From assembly GCA_007922225.1 (NCBI GenBank), contig ML679970.1, positions 38,175,460 through 38,239,459 on the forward strand: a stretch of 64,000 nucleotides of DNA, in the 5' to 3' direction. The translations under genes were made by a program, and so were the position numbers. The stretch is from Emydura subglobosa (lineage: Eukaryota; Chordata; Testudines; Chelidae). The notes under the pieces were generated by a model. That model was not told the origin of the DNA and ran no database searches. It saw only the letters and a list, made by a program, of their open reading frames with translations. Numbering within the stretch: the first letter of the stretch is position 1; each line of letters begins with the position of its first letter. Below, piece by piece: positions 56,473-64,000 of the stretch.

Positions 56473-58319
56473 ACCACACAGAATTTTGCATCTTTCTCCT
56501 TTTAGGGTGAACATATGAACAAGAGATACTTTTTAGTCCTAACAGAGACGTCAAAGCTGGGAGGCTGGAGCCTGCCATATTCAGCTATGCCACTGCGGTA
56601 AGATGACAGATCAGCTCTCTCCTGTTAGAAGACTCCTATCATCAACTGGGACAGAAATCCTTCCTGGAGAAAAGGGTTCAGATGTGGCACAGCAGATGCC
56701 ACCAGTCACTCTGATTCCCTGGTGCATAGTCATACTGTCAGTTTCAATGACATCTCTGCTTTCTGATGGCTCTACAAACAGACAGTCCAGACAGCACCAA
56801 GCAGTAAAGCCAATGTTGCTTAACATGGATGGAGGTTTAAAAGCCACCTTTTATACTGAGCTTTCACTTTGCTTATTGAACAGCCAACTTCTTCAAAGCT
56901 GATGAGAATGCCAGGCACACACAATGGGCCTGATCCACCATTGCCCTGCACTGTTGCCGTTGATACCAGAGCAAACCAGGTGCAATATGCTACCCACTCA
57001 GAATGGTAACTTTTTATAGTCACTTTGCACTGCGCAATGGAAGATCAGGTCCAGAGAGTACAGCGACAGAGCTGTTTGTGCCTCATCATCTCAGACAAAT
57101 ATACCTGTTTACAGTCATACACACTGATTCATGAACAGAATTGTTTACTCCCTTATTTCTTTACAATGCTCTGTTCTGGGATCTGGAGGCACTCTGAGCT
57201 AACTAGCTGATTTAGCTTTATCTCCTCAAGGCTTTTCCTGTCTCTTAAGACTAGAGTGTTTAGGTAATAAGAACAGTGCATTCATTCCCCACTTTCAGCC
57301 CATTATCCATAGCAAGGCTTTCACTCGCTATCCCTTAAGCCAGAGTCAAGGGACGTTCCTAATTATTTCCTGTGGGATCTTTTGGGCTTTGGTAATATCC
57401 CTGCCAGACTGGTTTATCATCAGCTGCCTGATGCCATATAACTGAAATGGATGGAATTCAAACCAAAAAAAAAAACCCCACACAACACACAATGGAAGTT
57501 AGGAGCCTAAGTACATTTGTGGACCTGGGCCTAGGTGATTTTAAGATCGGAGGTTTCAAATAAGCATCAGCTTCTCACTACAGGTTACCTGAGAGGGGAG
57601 AGAGAGATTCTAAACCACAAGGTTAGGGGAACTCCCTTAATTCTCTAGATTTAGGATGAAAATAAGGGACTGTGACCCCATAATAACCAGGTTTCATTCC
57701 ACAGAAAGTTGAGGGCTGTTGACTGAAATCTAATGGCCAGACGAAAGCAAACTGCCCAGCTTGGAAATACATATGGGTCTAGTCTGATTTTCTACGGTTC
57801 TATCTTCTTAGAGTCACTGGTAAACATGTTGCTGTCTTCAAAATCTTTTCCCTTTCTTTTTTTCCCTTTCACCTAGGATAACCCAGGTTGAAAGATGTAT
57901 TCCTGAGGTGCAAAAAGGAAACTGGAAACATAAGAACAAAGGGAAGAAATTAAGTGAGTGCAGTTGGCAGGGAGCAACTGGGACCCCTTGTCCTGTTGGA
58001 TCTGAGAACAAAGATTGATGTGGCAGGATTTTTTGTCCAGTCTCTTTGCATAAGGATCTTGTATGATTTCAAAAGCAGAACTTGATAATCATTTGTGTTT
58101 CCATTTATTTAGGTTTGTTTTTATTTTGTTTATATGCAGTGCCTCTTGTACATAAGGTTTCTATTCAAACCTTCCATTTGATTACTGACTCAGCTAAATT
58201 CTCCTGATGCTACATCTCTCCATGCACGGTGTCAGTCCACAGTTGCTTTGCAATCATTTGGATAAAGCAACAGTGGCTGAAACTTTAAATGTAATTTGAT
58301 TTGCAGAGCCCTTTGAGAG
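56473..58319. other. No gene; class 2 and class 3 repeat pieces
   Basis: A class 2 piece lies at about 56920-57055, and a class 3 piece at 57495-57535 ('ggagcctaagtacatttgtg'). The rest is unassigned. Confidence 0.4.
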
Positions 58320-58525
58320 CCCACTGAGAGGGAGGATGTTCCAGCAGTTAGGGCACTGGCCGAGAACATGGGAAACTCATGTTCAATTCCCTGCTCTGCA
58401 TAAACTTCTTATGTGACCTTGCACATGTCCTGCTTCATTCCCTGCTTCATAGGGGTGTTGTGAAGAGAACTAGATTAAAAGATTGGGAAGTGCTTTGAGA
58501 TAAATTAATGAGAAGTATTCTGCAA
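58320..58525 (+). repeat. MIR-like SINE, near full length
   Basis: Head with 'cagcagttagggcactggcc' and B-box 'tgttcaattccctgctctgc', then 'cttatgtgaccttgcacatg', 'ataggggtgttgtgaagag' and 'agattgggaagtgctttgag'. It is the best plus-strand copy, about 200 bp. Confidence 0.7.
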
Positions 58526-60004
58526 GAAAGGCCGTGGTGTTATTAATCAAAAGCTTTTGAAAAGAAAACCAAGGCATATTTGAAGCAATGGATGTTCAGA
58601 GTCAGGGATGTTTGCTTATATACGGCCTTATTGTCTCCTCATTGTTTGAAGCAGATTTGCAAGATGCTTTTGTAGTGGCTTTCCAGTGTTAAACCTTCAT
58701 AGCTGTATGAATGCTCAGCCAATTTTCTTCTGAACTTGATTTTTTAAAATGTCTCTATAGGCCTGACAGCAAAAGCTGAGTTTGAAGCAGATCAGTTCTG
58801 TATTCCAAGGTGCTGAGCACCCACAGCTCTTATTGAGAAGTGTAAATTGCTTGTTGCCCTTCAGAGTCTCTCATTGCTTTCCACATTGAATTCAGCTGGA
58901 GTCACAAGTGCTGACTCAAAGTTATCAGTGCTTAATGGTGGCAAGTGGAATCCTACTCATTCAATTCTTGGTGGGCGATTTAGAGCAGGGACAACTTGGA
59001 AGGCAGGAGTTGGTAGAGTTCTTCTTTAATTCAAAATCTGTGAAGTTCTTCCATCCCAAAGGCACAACCAAATCCTACTCCAGGGCTTGAAAAGCTGTTG
59101 TGCTGAAGTCAGTGATGATTCATCAAGGAACCCAATTTAAAAAAAAAAAGATATTTTAACTTCTTCTTCTATGAGAAGGGCTGAGTTTTAAGATGCAGTC
59201 AGATTCTTCTTTTTTCGCACTCAAGGACATTCCCAGCCATTATATAACCACAGAGCAAACAGATGTGTCTAAGGGTGAGTTTGGGTAAAGAGTGACTCAG
59301 GATTTCTAAAGCACCATCAAGTGCAGACAAGTCCTTTGAGACAAGTTACTTACTGCCACAGAGTGAAACAGCTATGGGCAAAAACTGCACGTGTCACAGA
59401 GCGTAGTCACCCATTTCTCTTTAAGGAGGAATTGTTGTGGAGTTCAGAGCTCTGAAGGTTACAGTGACCCCTTTCTTGGCTGTAACAGGGGACTGTTTCT
59501 TTCCCTCACACCTCCCCACAAATGAGTGGAGTGCAGGGTACATATCACCTGCAATTTAGCCATTTTTCCTTCCAGAGAATACCTCCCTGATGTCTTCTGA
59601 CCTGAGGCTCCTTTCTCATATGGCTACAACCGTCTCTGTGGTCCTGCCTCCTCTAACCCCAATCTCCTGGCTCCCTGGTCTTTGCTTTTAAAGATGCTCT
59701 CCTAACTCTGGAGCAGACTGAGGAGAGGAAAGGGAATTCTAGAGTAAGATTTTTATTATTAATCATGGATTTATAGCACAAGGCTCAATGGCTGTCAGTG
59801 GGACATATGTTCCTAAATCCCACTAGCACCTCTTTTAAAATCTCCTCCAGAGATGTGTCTGTAAACTTCCCATGCTGGTGTTTTTCTGTAAAGGCATTAT
59901 GACACCCCCCACTTACAGGGGTACCTGGTGCCTGTAAGGTTTCCCACCTTCCTTGATCTCTGAGAAGTCATCGCTGACAGGTATCTGTGCTACGTTGACT
60001 GGGA
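58526..60004. other. No gene supported
   Basis: Unique-looking sequence with a poly-A patch near 59137. Two overlapping 60-codon frames near 58850-59090 are unsupported. Confidence 0.4.
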
Positions 60005-60070
60005 GTCTCATCCAAAGCCCAGTGAAGTTAGTAGGAATGCTCCTATGGACTTCAATGGGCCTTGAAGACC
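60005..60070. repeat. Palindromic repeat, class 1, clear copy
   Basis: 'ccaaagcccagtgaagttag' and 'tatggacttcaatgggcctt' are inverted halves with a loop of about 12 bases. Confidence 0.65.
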
Positions 60071-60237
60071 ATTCATGTGACTTGCTGCCAGCGGGCCAGA
60101 TTGTGATACCTTTACTCCTTGTGAATACCACCTTACTCCATGGCTAGTCCCACTGAAATAAACGGCAAGGATATAAAACCTCTGGCTTAAACCCTGAGGC
60201 ATATCTCCAACTATTAGGCATTAGGATGAGACCTGCA

Positions 60238-60375
60238 CAGGTGGCAGATTATCCCACAACTGTCTGCTGAGGGTTTTCTTGAATTTTCCTCTGAAGCATC
60301 TGGTTATGGGAGCTATTGGGAGCCAGGACTAGAATGTCCACTCAGATGTACCAGTATAGTGATAATGCTCCTATG
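60238..60375 (+). repeat. CR1-type 3'-tail-like repeat, copy A
   Basis: 'gattatcccacaactgtctg', 'attttcctctgaagcatctg' and 'ccaggactagaatgtcc' match the block order of the copies at 61110 and 61905. I associate these blocks with the 3' region of a CR1-type LINE. Confidence 0.45.
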
Positions 60376-61109
60376 GAAAAGGCATCAGAATCTGGCCCTA
60401 AGCAGTTAAGGAACCTTTAGAAAATCCAAATAGGTAATGAAACATCTCTGAAACTGGAGACTCAGAAGCAGCCCAATGGTGGGAGAAAAATGTCAGAACA
60501 GAATCAAAGCTGCTAAAACAGAAGTTCCCCAGATTTTCTAAGTCTCCCTTGTTGTTCAAAACTCAGAGGCTCACCCACAAGGCTCCAGATGCATCAAAGC
60601 TTGAATCTTTGCAACATAACATGTAACACATGAGAAGCATTAGAGGATTATTAATTTGAGAGACATGAGTGTAAAGTGTGCCAACAGGGGACAATCTCTC
60701 AACTGGTTACTTTAGAAGATGGCTGCAAAATAATAAAGCAACTGCACATACATTTCCCTTTAGAATGAACATACTTTACAAAGCCACAAAAGTTACTAGA
60801 CCTTCATATGAGTAAGAAGAAAGAGACAGATCTTCAGTTGAGATACACTGGCGTCGCAAGTCACTGGAGCTCTGCTGATTTCTACCAGCTGAGTCCACAG
60901 CACACTAGCTAAAGATAAGACTACAAGAGCTATTCATTGCTCAACCTTAGGGCATACTCTGATCAGTGTCTGAGGTCTGGAAGGGATTTTTCTTCCAGGG
61001 AATAGTACGGAGCAGTTAGATAGATGGGGCCAACATCTCTGCTAATGTAATTCCACTAACATCAGTGAAACTGGATTATGCAGGTGTTGCCTCTTCCTCT
61101 CAATCTTAT
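60376..61109. other. No gene supported
   Basis: A class 2 half-site lies at about 61035-61080; otherwise unassigned. Confidence 0.35.
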
Positions 61110-61175
61110 CAAAAGCTGCTGGTGAAGACAGGACACCAAACTAGATGAACTACTACTCTCTTCTGCTGGCAATTT
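61110..61175 (+). repeat. CR1-type 3'-tail-like repeat, copy B
   Basis: 'gctgctggtgaagacaggac' and 'caaactagatgaactact' are a short version of the block found at 62160-62215. Confidence 0.4.
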
Positions 61176-61904
61176 CTCTCCTAGGGCTTTGTGAAATGTA
61201 GAGGCTATAGTTATTTCAGGTTTAATTTTAACTAAATCATAAGCCCTGGTTTTTAATAGGTTTTAGGGCACACAGTTTACATATCTCCCACTGACCAGCT
61301 TTTCTGGGCTTGGGATTTAACATCTACCTACAGTTAGTCTTTATTCTCCCTGACCAAAGCCACTGCTTCGTGGTTCTGCCCACAGCATGACAACAGCAAT
61401 AAAGGTTGGGGGAAATGCTGCTGCTGCTGGCTTCTGCTCTGAGTCCAGCCATGGGATCAACAACAATAAGCCCTACTGAATTGCCTAAGTCTCAACTACA
61501 ATATGGGGCCATATAGATCCACCCAACAGAGCTCAGAATCTGGGGCCTCTCAGATGAAGAGTGCCATAAATCTTCCACCAGACTAAAGGCCGTGATCCAA
61601 ATAGGATTAAGTTTATGCCATTTCCCTAATGTTGCATTAATGTGTGTACCTGAAAGGGTGGATGGAGAGAGGGGCTCTCTTTTCCTAGAAGATGGGTGAT
61701 GCTTGAACCATCTAGGATACAACCAAGGAAGGGGAGATGCAGATGATTATTGTGTTACTGACAACTTCAGTACTCAGGTAAGAACTTGACTGGCCAAGTA
61801 AATTGCTTACAACAAATAATTTTGATCCCTTCTAGTTCTGCTATTTGTTCTCTCTACACTATTCATTATGTGTAAACTTACATCTCACATACACACACAT
61901 GAAA
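61176..61904. other. No recognisable feature
   Basis: No gene or repeat recognised. Confidence 0.35.
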
Positions 61905-62245
61905 CTGAAAGGCTGCAAAATTGAAGCGGAAATGCTTTTTCATAGAACATAATTAACCTGTGTAACTCCTTGCCACAAGATTGAATCATCCCAAGCATGG
62001 AGACTAAGACAGGACTAGCCCTTCAGCCATAACATCCCCAGTTACATTATAAAGAAAGTGAACCCTCATGCTTTGAACCACTAACAGACAGACAACATGA
62101 ACAAACTGTCCCCAAAGATAGGTTGTTTTAGAATGGTATTTCTTCAGTCTTCCTCTGAAACAGCTAATCCTGGCTACTGTCAGAGAAAGGATGCTGGACT
62201 GGATGGACCCAGGTCCGATCTGTTATGGCTGCTCCTACTCTGGCC
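61905..62245 (+). mobile_element. CR1-type LINE 3' end, plus strand
   Basis: 'ttaacctgtgtaactccttg', 'ccacaagattgaatcatcc', 'gtgaaccctcatgctttgaa' and 'gctactgtcagagaaaggat' followed by 'gctggactggatggaccca' form a 340-bp non-coding tail. Its last third recurs at 60238 and 61110. It is opposite in strand to the CR1 copies at 9799-23645. Confidence 0.5.
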
Positions 62246-62639
62246 ACACGAAAGCTTAGATATGCTCAGATGCAGGATTTGGGCTCATCTCATGACAAAG
62301 ACATGGGCTGCTTGAGAAGGTCAGACCCTGATTTGGTTATCAGACACCTACAATGTTGAGGGGTGTTCTGATCAGGTGGGCATGTCTCTGAGAAATGAAA
62401 AGTGTGTCTTTCTTTCCCATTATGTAGGACTTATGTCCCCCTTCCCCAGCTTCTTCACCTAACCTGGCCAATTCCTTTCAACTCTTCATTTCTCCCTTTG
62501 TTTTTCTTACTATTCCTGAGGACATTTCATGTGTGTAGTTCCAGTTGAGAAATTTCCTGCCTGAACACTGCCTCACATTACTCATTAGTATGAATTTCTT
62601 GCTTTATTACCCCCGAGTGCCAGGGTTTTCAATGCTAAT
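62246..62639. other. No recognisable feature
   Basis: C/T-rich unique sequence; nothing identified. Confidence 0.35.
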
Positions 62640-62915
62640 TAGATGAAACTCTTTGAGCGAGCGGCTGCGATGCACATAGTGTGTGCCTGCTGCTGCTGCT
62701 CCCGCCACCATCTCCAAAAGCCCAAGTACCACATCTTGAAATCTGAGTTGGCACCAGCAGTGGGCAGCAATTGAATTTCAGCTAAAACTGAATTCAGAAA
62801 CACCACCCTCCTGATCCTAATTAACAGGGTTCCTCCCGAGGTTTTATGAGACAAAGATGAGATACATGCCGATACGAAAAGCGCGACATTAAATAGAAAC
62901 GGGCACCGCACACTC
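62640..62915. promoter_or_regulatory. Candidate conserved non-coding element
   Basis: No repeat character. CpG-bearing words are kept in otherwise A/T-rich DNA: 'gagcgagcggctgcgatg', 'gttcctcccgaggttttatg', 'ccgatacgaaaagcgcgac' and 'attaaatagaaacgggc', plus TAATTA-type sites. CpG retention in non-island DNA is what an ultra-conserved element often shows. The 92-codon minus frame here has no motif. Confidence 0.35.
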
Positions 62916-63489
62916 ACACCCTACTCCCTCTCCAAGTTGTAAAATCACCACTGCCTTCCTTGTTCCAGTTCATTTACTTATGGCCCAGTTCTGCACTCCC
63001 TGACAAAAGTTTCCATAACCTAAAGGTAGCAGCTTGAGAAATGAGTCACATTCCCTCCCCCACCTCACACTGCCTTCCCTGTGTCAGCAAGAGAGCTGTC
63101 ATCAAGAGCCAATGAGCGGGGTGCATGATTCATGGAACCTGCACGGACTGGCTCTTCTTGGCAGGCACCTCTGGTTTCCACTTTTAGAATGGCAGGTTAA
63201 CGTTTGCTCAGGCTACCCAAGGGCTTGTACATTAACTGTTTAAAAAAGAAAAAGAAATCCTGAAAGGATTTCTAACCTCAGGGAGAATTTTCATAAAAAG
63301 CATTTTAACGAGTTCTCCATGGAAAGAGAACTTCCAGACATGCACTGCCCCAGTTTAGATCAGCCTTATGCTGCTCTAAAAATGAACAAAACAGACTGTC
63401 ATTCTGTACAGTCCAAATTCATTAGGAGGTGCAAACACACATTCTCTCTTTCTCTGCTCCTCCATCCCCAGAACGACGACGCCTAGGGC
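62916..63489. other. No recognisable feature
   Basis: Short frame at 63034-63243 unsupported; no repeat seen. Confidence 0.35.
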
Positions 63490-63770
63490 CTGATATCACT
63501 CTCCCACCAGCTTCATGTCAGTGCAATTCCATTCACGTCAGTCAACTTACTCCTGATTCACCCCAGCATCAGAAGAGGCTCAGGCCCACAAGCCTTATAT
63601 TCAGTGCAAACTTCACTCGTCGTCACCAAGGATGGAATGAAAGTAGTAAAATGCTCTGGGGACAATTATTAAAAATGGAGGGCCAGATCATTAGCTGGTG
63701 TAAAGCAGTGTAGCTCCAGTGAGGTCAACAGTCCTTCACTGATGTACACCAGCTGACAACAGGACCCTCA
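63490..63770. repeat. Palindromic repeat, class 2, two copies
   Basis: Copy one at 63490-63590: 'gtcagtgcaattccattcac' with 'aacttactcctgattcacc'. Copy two at 63668-63770: 'ttagctggtgtaaagcagtg' opposing 'cactgatgtacaccagctga', with 'ggccagatc' and 'ggaccctc' at the ends. The second is a clear hairpin. Confidence 0.6.
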
Positions 63771-64000
63771 ATCTGTAGCCAAAAGCCTTCTCCAGTCTCA
63801 TGTGTCTGTAGGATTCAGCTATTAAATTAGCGGGCATTTCCCATTGGTGGTGGCTGCTCTATCAAACCTTTGATGTGGCCAACACAGCCTGAGAAAGAGA
63901 GGGAGATCCGTGCCTAACACAGCTGTAATACTGATCGGGGAGGGTGCAGAGGCAGTATGTACAGTATTAACTGTGTCTCTGAGATTTTGACACGCTCTGG
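63771..64000. other. No recognisable feature
   Basis: Nothing identified in the last 230 bases. Confidence 0.35.

Overview
The window looks like non-genic DNA from a sauropsid genome, most likely a turtle. The evidence is the mix of repeats: several CR1-type LINE copies with the typical 3' end, many copies of a MIR-like tRNA-derived SINE, PIF/Harbinger elements whose ends read GGYNTGGTCTACACTGC-like with 3-bp target duplications, hAT-type miniature elements with 8-bp duplications, and TGTGAC...ACA solo LTRs. I found no convincing exon of a cellular gene, no rRNA or true tRNA gene and no CRISPR array. It could be intergenic or a large intron; the sequence alone does not say which. The turtle assignment is an inference from remembered repeat styles, not a database match.

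Layout. 1-9.3 kb: mostly unique or decayed DNA with SINEs. 9.4-11.2 kb: a SINE and a CR1 copy on the minus strand with readable reverse-transcriptase pieces. 11.2-17 kb: SINE and CR1 scraps and one possible conserved element. 17.3-19.4 kb: a nested locus, a minus-strand CR1 interrupted by a hAT-type miniature element and by a solo LTR, both with visible target duplications. 19.4-27 kb: mostly quiet, with two candidate conserved non-coding stretches and a SINE split by a palindromic repeat. 27.1-28.1 kb: two adjoining fold-back elements, one carrying a tRNA-like segment. 29.2-32.7 kb: an unidentified interrupted frame, a hAT-type miniature element, and a hAT-like element carrying three ZNF143/THAP11-like sites. 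35.25-39.42 kb: the main coding feature, a 4.2-kb PIF/Harbinger transposon with two convergent genes. One is a two-exon Myb/SANT-like DNA-binding protein on the plus strand; the other is a ruined HARBI1-like transposase on the minus strand. 42.7-44.7 kb: an LTR split by a 1.2-kb Harbinger derivative. 45-50 kb: LTR-like remnants, palindromic repeats and another Harbinger miniature. 52-56.5 kb: Harbinger and other miniature elements, an unnamed repeat present twice in the window in opposite orientations, and another LTR. 56.5-64 kb: SINEs, CR1-type tails and a candidate conserved stretch.

How the parts work together. In Harbinger elements the Myb-like protein and the DDE transposase act as a pair at the terminal repeats. 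Here the Myb-like gene is open through almost its whole length, with one late frameshift. The transposase has lost two conserved acidic positions and has several stops and frameshifts. The element therefore cannot move by itself as read. Four non-coding derivatives share parts of its ends or a subterminal TATCCCAC-like motif, so the window shows one transposon system at several stages of decay.
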